NCBI RefSeq assembly: GCF_017310035.1
Contig: NZ_CP022296.1
Location: forward strand, 1,240,001-1,304,000
Length of the DNA: 64,000 nucleotides
Reading direction: 5' to 3'
Source of the DNA: Nocardioides sp. S5
GTDB taxonomy: Bacteria > Actinomycetota > Actinomycetes > Propionibacteriales > Nocardioidaceae
The notes under the pieces are model-generated. The model was given only the letters and a program-made list of their open reading frames with translations. It did no database searches and was not told the DNA's origin. This document shows positions 51,392-60,245 of the stretch, piece by piece (the first letter of the stretch is position 1; each line of letters starts with the position of its first letter). Made by a program: the position numbers and the translations under genes.

Positions 51392-52707
51392 TCGCGGGTG
51401 TCGGGACCGTCGAGCAGGTCGCGCAGGCCGGCGTCGAACTCCTCGTCCGACAGCGTGCCGGGGGCGACCGAGTCCTCGCGGAAGCCCAGCGGGTCGTCGA
51501 GGTCCTCGGCGGTGGGGAGCAGGTGTGGCGACATCCACACGCCGTCGCGGGCCTCGGCACCCTGGCGGGTGCGCAGCGAGCCCCACAGCGTGGAGGCGTC
51601 GCGCAGCCGGCGGGGGCGCAGCTCGAGGCCGACGAGGGTGGCGAAGGTCTGCTCCGCCGGCCCACCGGCCGCGCGCCGGCGGCGTACGGTCTCCTGGAGC
51701 TTGGCCGCGGCGGGCATCCGCTCGGCGGTGGCCTGGCTGACGACCTCGTCGACCCAGCCCTCGACCAGCGCGAGGGTGACCTCGAGCTTTTGCAGGGCGG
51801 CCTTCTGGGCGGCGGAGGGCTCGGGGTCGAACAGGCCGCCGGCGAGCGCGTCCTGCATCGCCGCCGGGTTAACCAGGTCGACCTCGCGCAGCTTCTCCTC
51901 CATGCCGGAGGTGTCGAAGTCCATGCCCGCGCCGTACTCCGCGACCGCGCCGATGAGGTGGTCGCGCAGCCACGGCACGCCTGCGAAGAGCCGCTGGTGG
52001 GCCGCCTCGCGCAGCGCGAGGTAGAGCAGGACGTCGTCGTCGGTGACGTCGGGCACCTCGTCGGCGAACGCCTTCACGTTGGTGGGCAGCAGCGCCGCCT
52101 TGCCGATCGGGCCGAGCGGGAGGCCGATGTCGGAGGCGCTCAGCACGTCGCCGGCGAGCGCACCCAGGCCACTGCCGACCTGCGAGGCGACCATGGCCCC
52201 GCTGGCCTTGCCGAGCATCGCCATCAGTGGCCCGGCGAGCTGGCGCATCTCCTCGGGCATGGCGTCACCGAGGGCGGTGGTGGCAGAGCCGGCGATGGGC
52301 TCGACCAGCACCTTCCACACGTCGATCGTCTCCACGATCCACTCCGCGCGCGACCACGCGGCGGTGGTGCTCACGCCGGAGGGGAACTCGGTGGTGGTGT
52401 CGAGCCAGTGGTCGGCCAGGCGTACGGCATCGGCGACTGCCGCGGACTGGGCGGCGCTGACGGCCGGGTCGGGCTCCTGTGCGGCGGCGCGGCGGGCCAG
52501 GTCGGTCACGGTCTGCCAGTTCACCGGCCCGTCGTGCGGCGCGAACAGCGACTGCATCTGTGACATCAGCGCGTTGAGGTCGGGCATGCCGCCGCCCGCG
52601 CCGAAGCCGCCCATCTGCGAGAAGATCTGCTCGAAGGGGGTGCCCTTGAAGGGGTTGTCGTCGTCGGGGCCCTGACCGGAACCGGGGCCTCCGGGGGTGT
52701 CACTCAT
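51388..52707 (-). CDS. DUF2342 zinc-dependent metalloprotease-like protein
   Basis: A 439-residue protein of the actinobacterial DUF2342 family. The N-terminus is Gly/Pro/Asp-rich and disordered. The zincin-like core has LALREAAHQRLFAGVPWLRD, where the E-A-A-H pattern replaces a standard HExxH, as is usual in the family. A segment GPLMAMLGKASGAMVASQVG is characteristic. Activity is not proven. The ATG at 52707 is used. It is divergent from moaE. Confidence 0.82.
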   Translation of the reverse strand: MSDTPGGPGSGQGPDDDNPFKGTPFEQIFSQMGGFGAGGGMPDLNALMSQMQSLFAPHDGPVNWQTVTDLARRAAAQEPDPAVSAAQSAAVADAVRLADHWLDTTTEFPSGVSTTAAWSRAEWIVETIDVWKVLVEPIAGSATTALGDAMPEEMRQLAGPLMAMLGKASGAMVASQVGSGLGALAGDVLSASDIGLPLGPIGKAALLPTNVKAFADEVPDVTDDDVLLYLALREAAHQRLFAGVPWLRDHLIGAVAEYGAGMDFDTSGMEEKLREVDLVNPAAMQDALAGGLFDPEPSAAQKAALQKLEVTLALVEGWVDEVVSQATAERMPAAAKLQETVRRRRAAGGPAEQTFATLVGLELRPRRLRDASTLWGSLRTRQGAEARDGVWMSPHLLPTAEDLDDPLGFREDSVAPGTLSDEEFDAGLRDLLDGPDTRE

Positions 52708-52781
52708 GCCTCCCACGTTACCCACCTCGCCCAGACCCGCGCGGCCCCCGGCAGCACGGCCGTCGTCCTAGACTCAGGCCC

Positions 52782-53207
52782 GTGACCGACCTCCTGCGCC
52801 TCGTCGACATCCGCGACACCCCGCTCGACGTGACCGAGGTCCTCGACGCCCTGGGCGACGACGGCGCCGGCGGCCTGACGCTCTTCGTCGGCCAGGTGCG
52901 CGACCACGACGGCGGCAAGGGCGTGACGGCCCTGGACTACTCGGCCCACCCGACGGCGCTGGCCCGCCTCGAGGACGTGTGCCGCCGCGTCGCCGCCGAC
53001 CACGACGTACGCGGTGTGGCGGCGGTCCACCGCGTCGGCCAGCTGCGCATCGGCGACCTCGCAGTGGTCGTGGCCACCACGGCCGCCCACCGCGGGGACG
53101 CGTTCGCCGCGTCCCGCGACCTCATCGACACCATCAAGGCCGAGGTGCCGATCTGGAAGCACCAGGTCTTCGACGACGCGAGCGAGGAGTGGGTCGGCAC
53201 GCCGTAG
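52782..53207 (+). CDS. moaE: Molybdopterin synthase catalytic subunit MoaE
   Basis: A 141-residue MoaE. GGLTLFVGQVRDHDGGKGV near the N-terminus, LDYSAHPTAL, and the catalytic Lys region TIKAEVPIWKHQ (Lys119 and Lys126) are conserved. With MoaD it adds sulfur to precursor Z to form molybdopterin. It is 33 kb from the molybdenum hydroxylase operon whose cofactor it would help to make. GTG start. Confidence 0.92.
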   Translation: MTDLLRLVDIRDTPLDVTEVLDALGDDGAGGLTLFVGQVRDHDGGKGVTALDYSAHPTALARLEDVCRRVAADHDVRGVAAVHRVGQLRIGDLAVVVATTAAHRGDAFAASRDLIDTIKAEVPIWKHQVFDDASEEWVGTP

Positions 53208-53249
53208 CGCCTGCCTCGTCCCGGCCGCGCCGACGCCTACGCTCGGCAC

Positions 53250-53507
53250 GTGGAGATCCTGCTGTGGCTCGTGCCGTCCGTCGTGCTGACGGGCGCGGCG
53301 ATGCTGTGGGTCTCGTGGGTCAGCCGCGACGGCCGCGGCGAGGTCGACCGCGACGTCGCCGTCGAGCGCCTCGGCAAGGCCCTCGCCAAGGACCTGCCGG
53401 CCGGCACCCGGCGTACGGCTGCACCCGCGCGCGACCGCAGCACGGGCATCGCGGTGCGGCCCAGCCACGGCGCCGACGCGGACGGCACCACCCGCCGCGC
53501 GTCCTAG
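53250..53507 (+). CDS. Small hypothetical membrane protein
   Basis: An 85-residue protein with one N-terminal membrane helix (LLWLVPSVVLTGAAMLWVSW) and a basic, disordered cytoplasmic tail. No family recognised. GTG start. It lies between moaE and the Lon-like protease gene, with a 42-bp gap before. Confidence 0.6.
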   Translation: MEILLWLVPSVVLTGAAMLWVSWVSRDGRGEVDRDVAVERLGKALAKDLPAGTRRTAAPARDRSTGIAVRPSHGADADGTTRRAS

Positions 53508-53545
53508 TTGTCGCACGGTTGCGGTCGTTTGAGAGAGTTGCGCCC

Positions 53546-54598
53546 ATGAGTCACCGGACCAGGGCGGGACTGCTCGCGCTGTGCCTGCTCGCCGTGCTGT
53601 GGGGGACCGCTGCCTTCGTGCCGCTGCCCTACGTGACCTACTACCCCGGACCGACCGTCGACATCCTTGCGGCCCGCGACGGCGAGGAGACCGTGCAGGT
53701 CGACGGCCACGAGGCCTACTACGACGACGGCGAGCTGCGGATGACCACCGTCTTCGTCAGCACGCCGCAGGAGGACGTCACCCTCCCCGAGCTGCTGCGG
53801 GCCTACTTCGACCCCGACGCGGCGGTCTGGCCGCGGTCGTCGATCTACGGCCCCGACGAGACCGACGAGTCCAACGACCGGCAGTCGGCGGTGGCGATGG
53901 TCTCCTCGCAGGACACGGCGATCGCCGCCGCGCTCACCGAGCTCGGTGAGGAGGTCGACCCGATCGTGGAGGTCCTCGACGTCACGCCCGGCCTGCCCGC
54001 CGAGGGCCGGCTCGAGGTGCGCGACGTGCTGCTCGAGGTCGACGGCACCGAGGTCACCGACGCCCAGGACGTCGTCGACGCGGTCGACCGGGCGCGCGCC
54101 GGGGAGCCGATCCGCTTCCTCGTGCGCCGCGGCGAGCGCGAGCTGCAGGTCGACGTCACCCCCGAGCAGGTCGACGACGACCTGCGGGTCGGCATCACGC
54201 CGGGCGTGGGCTTCGACTTCCCCTACCGCGTCAGCGTCGACATCGCCGACAACATCGGCGGGCCGAGCGCTGGGCTGATGATGTCGCTGGCGATCTACGA
54301 CACCCTCACGCCCGGGTCGCTCACCGACGGCTTCGAGGTCGCCGGCACCGGCACCATCACGCCCGCCGGAGAGGTGGGCTCCATCGGCGGCATCCAGCAG
54401 AAGATCGCTGCCGCGCGCGACGCCGGTGCCGACCTCTTCCTCGTCCCGGCCGACAACTGCAACGGCATCGGGGGAGTGGACCCCGGCGACATGCAGCTCG
54501 CCCGAGCCACCACCATGCACCGCGCCGTCGAGACCCTCGCCACCTGGGTCGAGGACCCCAACGCCCCGCTCCCGAGCTGTGAGGACACCGCGTCATGA
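53546..54598 (+). CDS. PDZ domain Lon-like serine protease (YlbL family)
   Basis: A 350-residue membrane-anchored protease. An N-terminal membrane helix (about 8-26) and the family motif PYVTYYPGPTVDI are followed by a PDZ domain (about 140-205) and a Lon-type (S16) catalytic domain. Ser241 (GGPSAGLMMS) and Lys286 (IQQKIAAARDAGA) form the dyad. It cleaves membrane-associated substrates. Its stop overlaps the next start. Confidence 0.9.
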   Translation: MSHRTRAGLLALCLLAVLWGTAAFVPLPYVTYYPGPTVDILAARDGEETVQVDGHEAYYDDGELRMTTVFVSTPQEDVTLPELLRAYFDPDAAVWPRSSIYGPDETDESNDRQSAVAMVSSQDTAIAAALTELGEEVDPIVEVLDVTPGLPAEGRLEVRDVLLEVDGTEVTDAQDVVDAVDRARAGEPIRFLVRRGERELQVDVTPEQVDDDLRVGITPGVGFDFPYRVSVDIADNIGGPSAGLMMSLAIYDTLTPGSLTDGFEVAGTGTITPAGEVGSIGGIQQKIAAARDAGADLFLVPADNCNGIGGVDPGDMQLARATTMHRAVETLATWVEDPNAPLPSCEDTAS

Positions 54599-55197
54599 CC
54601 ACCCCCGACCTCGAACCGCAGCCGCAGCCGCTGCCCGAGGACCCCGCGCTCGCCGCCGCCGTGCTGGAGATCGAGTCCCACGTCGCGCAGGCGGGCTGGG
54701 ACCAGCCGGCGCGGCTCTACGCGCTCGTGGACACCGCCGAGCTCGTCGCCCAGGAGCCCGCGCTCGCGGCCATGATGGCGATCGACGGCCCCGGCGAGGA
54801 CGGCTCCTTCACCCCGATCGAGCAGGACGGCCTCCCACCCGGCCAAGCCCTCGAGGAGGCGCTGCAGACCATCGCGTGGCCCGACAGCGTCTCCGGCTGC
54901 GCCGCCGTCATCGAGCGGCTGGTCCTGCCGCCCGGGGCCGACGACGAGCTGCCCGACGACCCGACCGCTGCCGAGCTCTTCGCCCGCGAGCACCCCGACC
55001 GCCAGGAGGTCCGGATGGTGGCGGGCGTGACGCGCGCCGGGGCGTCGTACTGCGCGCTGCGGCTCCGTGCCCACGACGACGAGCAGTCCGTCGTCGACGG
55101 CACCGAGCTGGTGCCCGGGCTCCTCGAGCTCCTCCACGCGACCCTCCACGACCCGCACGACTCACCGCACGACTCACCCGAGCAGGGGCAGGCATGA
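54595..55197 (+). CDS. PPA1309-family protein
   Basis: A 200-residue actinobacterial protein of the PPA1309 family. Conserved features are VLEIESHVAQAGWDQPARLYALVDTAEL and a SGCAAVIERLVLPP segment. Function unknown. The C-terminus ends in DPHDSPHDSP repeats. Overlaps the stop of the protease gene and the start of the UPF0182 gene (ATGA), so the three form an operon. Confidence 0.85.
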   Translation: MTTPDLEPQPQPLPEDPALAAAVLEIESHVAQAGWDQPARLYALVDTAELVAQEPALAAMMAIDGPGEDGSFTPIEQDGLPPGQALEEALQTIAWPDSVSGCAAVIERLVLPPGADDELPDDPTAAELFAREHPDRQEVRMVAGVTRAGASYCALRLRAHDDEQSVVDGTELVPGLLELLHATLHDPHDSPHDSPEQGQA

Positions 55198-58193
55198 GCA
55201 ATCCCTTCGACCGACCGTCCGGACCGAGCGGTCCCGACGGACCCCAGCGACCCGGCGGACCGGGCGGGCCGGGCGGCCAGCGCCCCGTCGCCACGGCGTC
55301 GCGCCGACCCGGGGCGCTGGTCATCACCTCCATCGTGCTCGTCGTGGGCTTCATGCTGCTCAGCGGCTTCGCCTCGTTCTGGACCGAGCGGCTGTGGTTC
55401 GGCTCGGTCGGCTACCGCGAGGTGTTCACGACCCTGCTGCTGACGCGCATCGGGCTCTTCCTGGTCTTCGCGGGCCTGATGGCCGCGACCGTCGCGATCA
55501 CCATGGCGATGGCCTACCGGTTCCGCCCGGTGCTGTGGCCCGGGATGCCCGGCATGCCCGACGACGGCATGGACCGCTACCGCGAGCTGCTCGCGCCCCG
55601 CATGGGGTGGGTCATCGGCGGCGCCGCGGCCGTCCTGGGCCTGTTCGCCGGCGCGTCGGCGACGGGCCAGTGGCGCACGTACTCGCTGTGGCGCCACAGC
55701 CAGTCCTTCGGCACCGAGGACCCTTACTTCAACAAGGACGTCGGCTTCTACGTCTTCGAGCTGCCGTTCTGGCACTACCTCGTCGACTACGTGATGGCCC
55801 TCGCGGTCGTCGGCCTGATGGCCACGATCCTGATGAACTACCTCTTCGGCGGCATCCGCCTCTCGGCCCGGCCCGGTGAGCGGCTGACCAGTGCCGCGCA
55901 GATCCAGGTGTCGGCGCTGCTGGCGATGTTCGTCATCGCCAAGGCCCTCGACTACTGGCTCGACCGCTTCGACCTGGTCACCAACTCGGGCTCGATCTTC
56001 ACCGGCATGGGCTACACCGACGAGAAGGCGGTGCTGCCGGCCAAGGAGATCCTCGCGGGCATCGCCATCGTCTGCGCGTTGCTGTTCCTGGCCAACATCT
56101 GGCGCCGCACCTGGCTGCTGCCCTCGGTCGGCGTCGCGCTCTTCGCCCTGTCGGCGATCATCCTGGGCCTCATCGTCCCGACAGTGGTCCAGGCGATCCG
56201 GGTGAACCCCAACGTCCCCGACCGCGAGGGCCCCTACATCAAGGCCAACATCGACGCGACGCGCGCGGCCTACCAGCTCGACCAGATCGACGTGCGCAAC
56301 GTGGGTGGCACGGCCGTGGCCGATGACGGCCGGCTCGAGGCGCTCGACGGCATGACCGCCAAGATCCCACTGGTCGACCCGCAGATCGTCAGCGAGATCT
56401 TCGAGCAGCAGCAGCAGGTCCGCGCCTACTACTCCGTGCCCAACGTGCTCGACGTCGACCGCTACGAGGTCGACGGCACGGACCGTGCCGTGGTGATCGG
56501 CGTGCGCGAGCTCGACCAGAGCGGCCTGGCGGAGAACGACCAGAACTGGTCGAACCTCCACACCGCCTACACCCACGGCAACGGCGTGATCGCGGCCTTC
56601 GCCAACCAGCGGCCCGAGGACGACTCGTCGCAGGAGATCGGCATCCAGTGGGCCGAGGGCGCCGAGGTGGACCAGGACACCCTGTCCCGCCTCGGCGGGC
56701 CCGACGGCTACGAGACCCGGGTCTACTTCGGCGAGCAGAGCCCGTCCTACAGCATCGTGGGTCTCGACCCCGACGGCGGACCGGTGGAGTTCGACCTCCC
56801 GCGCGGCGACCGCAGCGAGGAGGACGTGGCAACGACGTACACCGGCGAGGCCGGAGTGCCGATCGGCAACCTGTTCAACCAGCTGCTCTACGCCGTGCGG
56901 TTCAGCGAGCCGAACCTGCTGCTGTCGAGCCGGGTGCACGAGAACTCGAAGATCCTCTACGACCGCAACCCGCGCCAGATGGTGGAGAAGGTCGCGCCGT
57001 GGCTCACGGTCGACTCCGATCCCTACCCGGCGGTGGTCGACGGCCGGATCCAGTGGATCCTCGACGGTTACACGGTCACCGACAAGTACCCGCTGTCGCA
57101 GCGGGAGTCGCTGGAGACCATGACCGACGACGCCCTCCAGGACAACAACGGTTTCCAGACCCTGCCCACCGACGAGATCAACTACCTCCGCAACTCGGTG
57201 AAGGCGACGGTCGACGCCTATGACGGGACCGTGTCGCTCTACGAGTGGCAGGACGACCCGATCCTCGATGCCTGGCAGGAGGTCTTTCCCGACGTCGTGC
57301 AGCCCAAGGACGCCATCCCGGAGGCGTTGATGGAGCACCTGCGCTACCCCGAGGATCTCTTCAAGGCGCAGCGCTACCAGTTCCAGCGCTACCACGAGAC
57401 CTCGGCCTCGGCGTGGTTCGAGGGCTCGAGCCGCTGGGAGGTGCCGAGCGACCCGCAGCTCACGAGCCGCCTCCAGCCGCCCTACCGCCTCTTCACCGAC
57501 ACCGGCAACGGGGAGGAGTGGTCGTTGACCTCGGTCTACGTGCCGCGCGACAAGGAGAACAACCTCGCGGCCTACATGGCGGTCAACAGCGACGCCACCA
57601 GTGCCGACTACGGCAAGGTGTCGGTGCTCGAGCTGCCCAACGAGCCGACGGGCGGACCGCTGCAGATCGCCAACACGTTCTCGACCAACGAGGACGTCAG
57701 TCAGGCGCTGCTGCCCTACACGACAGGTGACGCCGACCGGGTGCCGGGCAACCTGCTCACCGTGCCGATCGGCGAGGACTTCATCTACGTCCAGCCGGTC
57801 TACACCCGGCGCGAGGGAGAGTCGAACTTCCCGATCCTGCGCTTCGTGCTCGTCTCCTACGAAGGTCGCGTCGGCATCGACGAGACCCTGCGCGGTGCGA
57901 TCGAGGACGCGCTGACCGCCAGCCCGTCCGACGGCTCGGAAGAGACGCAGGAGGAGCCGACCGAGGAGCCGACTGAGGAGCCCACCGAGGAGCCTGCGGA
58001 GCAGCCGACCGAGACGCCGGGGGAGAACCCGACGCCCGGTGGCGACGCCACCGTGGGCGAGCTGCTGCAGCAGGCGGAGGCGAAGTTCGCCGAGGCCGAC
58101 GAGGCGCAGCAGGCCGGCGACACGGTGCGCTGGGCGCAGCTGATGGAGGAGGGGCGCGAGCTCGTCGACCAGGCGGTGAGCCTGCTCGAGTGA
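55194..58193 (+). CDS. UPF0182 family integral membrane protein
   Basis: A 999-residue protein. Seven membrane helices fall in the first 340 residues (beginning LVITSIVLVVGFMLLSGFAS), followed by a large extracytoplasmic region. Motifs FWTERLWFGSVGYREVF and DPYFNKDVGFYVFELPFWHY are UPF0182 hallmarks. Function unknown. The C-terminus carries EPTEEPTEE-type repeats and a final helical segment (LLQQAEAKFAEADEAQQAG). Confidence 0.9.
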   Translation: MSNPFDRPSGPSGPDGPQRPGGPGGPGGQRPVATASRRPGALVITSIVLVVGFMLLSGFASFWTERLWFGSVGYREVFTTLLLTRIGLFLVFAGLMAATVAITMAMAYRFRPVLWPGMPGMPDDGMDRYRELLAPRMGWVIGGAAAVLGLFAGASATGQWRTYSLWRHSQSFGTEDPYFNKDVGFYVFELPFWHYLVDYVMALAVVGLMATILMNYLFGGIRLSARPGERLTSAAQIQVSALLAMFVIAKALDYWLDRFDLVTNSGSIFTGMGYTDEKAVLPAKEILAGIAIVCALLFLANIWRRTWLLPSVGVALFALSAIILGLIVPTVVQAIRVNPNVPDREGPYIKANIDATRAAYQLDQIDVRNVGGTAVADDGRLEALDGMTAKIPLVDPQIVSEIFEQQQQVRAYYSVPNVLDVDRYEVDGTDRAVVIGVRELDQSGLAENDQNWSNLHTAYTHGNGVIAAFANQRPEDDSSQEIGIQWAEGAEVDQDTLSRLGGPDGYETRVYFGEQSPSYSIVGLDPDGGPVEFDLPRGDRSEEDVATTYTGEAGVPIGNLFNQLLYAVRFSEPNLLLSSRVHENSKILYDRNPRQMVEKVAPWLTVDSDPYPAVVDGRIQWILDGYTVTDKYPLSQRESLETMTDDALQDNNGFQTLPTDEINYLRNSVKATVDAYDGTVSLYEWQDDPILDAWQEVFPDVVQPKDAIPEALMEHLRYPEDLFKAQRYQFQRYHETSASAWFEGSSRWEVPSDPQLTSRLQPPYRLFTDTGNGEEWSLTSVYVPRDKENNLAAYMAVNSDATSADYGKVSVLELPNEPTGGPLQIANTFSTNEDVSQALLPYTTGDADRVPGNLLTVPIGEDFIYVQPVYTRREGESNFPILRFVLVSYEGRVGIDETLRGAIEDALTASPSDGSEETQEEPTEEPTEEPTEEPAEQPTETPGENPTPGGDATVGELLQQAEAKFAEADEAQQAGDTVRWAQLMEEGRELVDQAVSLLE
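57954..58032 (+). repeat. In-gene codon repeat encoding Glu-Pro-Thr-Glu units
   Basis: A run of about six 12-bp units (GAGCCGACCGAG and variants) codes for a Glu/Pro/Thr linker near the UPF0182 C-terminus. The units share periodicity with the reading frame, so it is a protein-level repeat that may vary in length, not a CRISPR or intergenic array. Confidence 0.7.
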
Positions 58194-58195
58194 CC

Positions 58196-58216
58196 GGGTC
58201 CCCGCACGGGGGACCC
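58196..58216 (+). terminator. GC-rich hairpin after UPF0182
   Basis: GGGTCCCC (58196-58203) and GGGGACCC (58209-58216) pair around a 5-nt loop, two bases after the stop codon. No T-tract follows. Likely marks the transcript end before the tRNA. Confidence 0.55.
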
Positions 58217-58262
58217 CCGATTTGGGCCTCGCCGGGGGTGGATGTAATGTTCTGTTCACCGA

Positions 58263-58336
58263 CGCGGGGTGGAGCAGCTCGGTAGCTCGCTGGGCTCATA
58301 ACCCAGAGGTCGCAGGTTCAAATCCTGCCCCCGCTA
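58263..58336 (+). tRNA. Initiator tRNA-fMet (anticodon CAT)
   Basis: A 74-nt cloverleaf. The anticodon loop is CTCATAA with three G-C pairs in the anticodon stem (GGG/CCC), and position 1 is an unpaired C, both hallmarks of initiator tRNA. The T-arm is GCAGG-TTCAAAT-CCTGC. CCA is not encoded. The 3' half is a probable integration target of the adjacent element. Confidence 0.93.
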
Positions 58337-58341
58337 CAAGA

Positions 58342-58387
58342 AAGTGGCCCCTGACCTGCGGAAACGCAGATCGGGGGCCACTTGCCT
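58342..58387. terminator. Terminator hairpin after tRNA-fMet
   Basis: AAGTGGCCCC (58342-58351) pairs with GGGGCCACTT (58374-58383) around a loop that itself has a CTGCG/CGCAG pair, followed by a short T/C tail. It ends tRNA transcription. Confidence 0.65.
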
Positions 58388-58520
58388 TCTTGAGTCACAT
58401 TGCCTTATGTCGCGTTTATGTCCCAGAAACCCTCGCGCGGGTGACCCACTCAGGTACCGAGTTGGGCCGGCGTTGGGGCCAAGCAGATGCAGGGCTGGTG
58501 CTCGAAACACCCCCAGGACG

Positions 58521-59699
58521 TCAGTCGTCTGATGCGGTCGTCGTCGCCTTGCCGGCGAAGGACTGAAGGATGTGCGTCACGTCAGGTGTGGTCCTGTCCT
58601 TCTCGATGTAGAACTCCTTGGTGATCGCATCTGAGGAGTGGCCCAGGACGCGGGCTGCGGTGTCCGAGTCGACCAGGCGGTCGATCAAGGTCGCGACGGT
58701 CTTGCGGAACGTGTGTGGCGTCACCCAGTCGAAGCCTGTGTCTGCTCGGATCGTGCGCCACCGCCGCTCGATGTTGCCGACCTGGTGCCAGGTGCCGTTA
58801 CGGGTGGCGAAGACCGCGTTGTAGTGATTTCGTCGTTGCTCGATACGCCGCCTCATCAGAACATCGACAGCAAACGGCGGCAGCGCGATGGTGCGTTTTG
58901 AAGCGTCCGACTTCGGCTTGGGCTTCCGGTACGTGCCCTTTCCCGTCTCCGTCTTGATCGTGCCACTGATTGACACCGTCGGCGGGGTCGCACTCAAGTC
59001 GATGTCTGTCCATCGGATCGCGAGCACTTCTCCGATCCGGCAGCCCGTGGCGAGCAGCAGGTCAACGATGTCGGGCATGTCCTGGTTCGGCTTTGGACCG
59101 GGTCGCTTCTTGGTCATCCAGGCGTCTACGGCAGAGCGGACGGCATTGAGATCTTCCACCGAGAGCGCTTGGACGTCCTTCTTCTGGCCTCGAAGCCGAG
59201 ATGTGGAGGAGACCGGGTTGGCCGGGAGCGCATCGTCGATAACCGCGGCGTCGAACATCATCTTGAGGACCGTCTTGGTCTTCTTGCGGCGGCTATGGGA
59301 GTCCTGCGACCTGATGAGCCGTTCCAGGCGACCAGCTGTTGCCTCGCGCAGGCGAATGTTGCCGATGGCTGGATTGATGACGTTGTCGATGATGCGTTGG
59401 TACTCGTTCGCGGTAGTTGCCTCGGAGCGCTGTTCGGCGCGATACAGCGAGAGCCAGATGTCGGCCACTTGGCTGATTCGCATGTCGGGGCCGATGAGGT
59501 CACCGGTTGGGGCGCTTCGGTCGGCGATCTTGACTTTGAGTTCTCGTACTGCGGCGGCGGCGCTTCGACCGGTCCCCTTGATTTCGCGCGTGACGCCGTC
59601 GAAGTCGCGGAAGCGCGTTCGCGCGCGATACACGCCGGGACGCACCTCCTTCGTCGTGATGGTCCCGAATGTTCCGATGGGCAGCGGGGGGCGAGCCAT
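58521..59699 (-). CDS. Tyrosine-type site-specific integrase
   Basis: A 392-residue integrase with an N-terminal arm-type/SAM-like DNA-binding domain (about 60-160) and a complete catalytic set: Arg221 (GCRIGEVLAI), His329 and Arg332 (TPHTFRKT), His354 (LGHSS) and nucleophile Tyr364 (KEFYIEK). AAGAAGGAAC lies before the ATG. It should catalyse integration into the tRNA-fMet gene 185 bp away. The gene points toward the tRNA, the standard layout. Confidence 0.93.
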   Translation of the reverse strand: MARPPLPIGTFGTITTKEVRPGVYRARTRFRDFDGVTREIKGTGRSAAAAVRELKVKIADRSAPTGDLIGPDMRISQVADIWLSLYRAEQRSEATTANEYQRIIDNVINPAIGNIRLREATAGRLERLIRSQDSHSRRKKTKTVLKMMFDAAVIDDALPANPVSSTSRLRGQKKDVQALSVEDLNAVRSAVDAWMTKKRPGPKPNQDMPDIVDLLLATGCRIGEVLAIRWTDIDLSATPPTVSISGTIKTETGKGTYRKPKPKSDASKRTIALPPFAVDVLMRRRIEQRRNHYNAVFATRNGTWHQVGNIERRWRTIRADTGFDWVTPHTFRKTVATLIDRLVDSDTAARVLGHSSDAITKEFYIEKDRTTPDVTHILQSFAGKATTTASDD

Positions 59700-59725
59700 G
59701 GGCGTTCCTTCTTGAGGTCTGAGCG

Positions 59726-60181
59726 CTACCGATGCCGTGGACGGGACCGTCGCGACATGGAACCTAGCGTGCTGGATGTTGCTAGGTGGTCACCCCTCGA
59801 GCCCCGGCCGTTGTCGTCGATGTCCATTTCCGCTTCGAGATCCAGTGTCTCGGCGTGGGCCTCGATCCAAGCATCAAGATCCGAACGGCGGTACCGCAGT
59901 GCGCCGCCCGCCTTCACCGCGCGTGGTCCGAACCCCGGGCGTCGCGTGCGCCAGGTATAGAGCGTCGACTTCGCGATCCCGATGTAGGCAGCCGCTTGCG
60001 CAATGTTCATCGTGGCAGGGGTGAGTGCGAGCCGGCGGCGTTCTGTCGGGAGGGGCTCGTCGGAAGGCGGCGTGGCGTGCTCGCTCATGTCTGTGACGAC
60101 ATCCTCAAGGATGCGTTCGCTCTCCTGAGCAGCTAGCGGTCGGTGGCCGCCGACGCTGAGGGTCTCCTTCACCGTGTCCAT
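59726..60181 (-). CDS. Excisionase-like helix-turn-helix protein
   Basis: A 151-residue protein. Residues 58-112 form an excisionase/HTH_17-type winged helix (MNIAQAAAYIGIAKSTLYTW and ALRYRRSDLDAWIEA). About 55 residues precede the domain. GGAGGAG precedes the ATG at 60181. It lies 26 bp upstream of the integrase gene on the same strand, so it probably controls excision directionality. Confidence 0.82.
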   Translation of the reverse strand: MDTVKETLSVGGHRPLAAQESERILEDVVTDMSEHATPPSDEPLPTERRRLALTPATMNIAQAAAYIGIAKSTLYTWRTRRPGFGPRAVKAGGALRYRRSDLDAWIEAHAETLDLEAEMDIDDNGRGSRGDHLATSSTLGSMSRRSRPRHR

Positions 60182-60245
60182 CTCGTGTCTCCTCCGACCT
60201 GCGGTGGTGGGTCTCGGTGGTCACAGCCCACCTGGTGTCTGATGG

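Noticed and set aside
57954..58032. CRISPR-like or tandem intergenic repeat
   Set aside because: The units are 12 bp, in frame, and encode a Pro/Glu/Thr linker of the UPF0182 protein; there are no spacers or cas genes.
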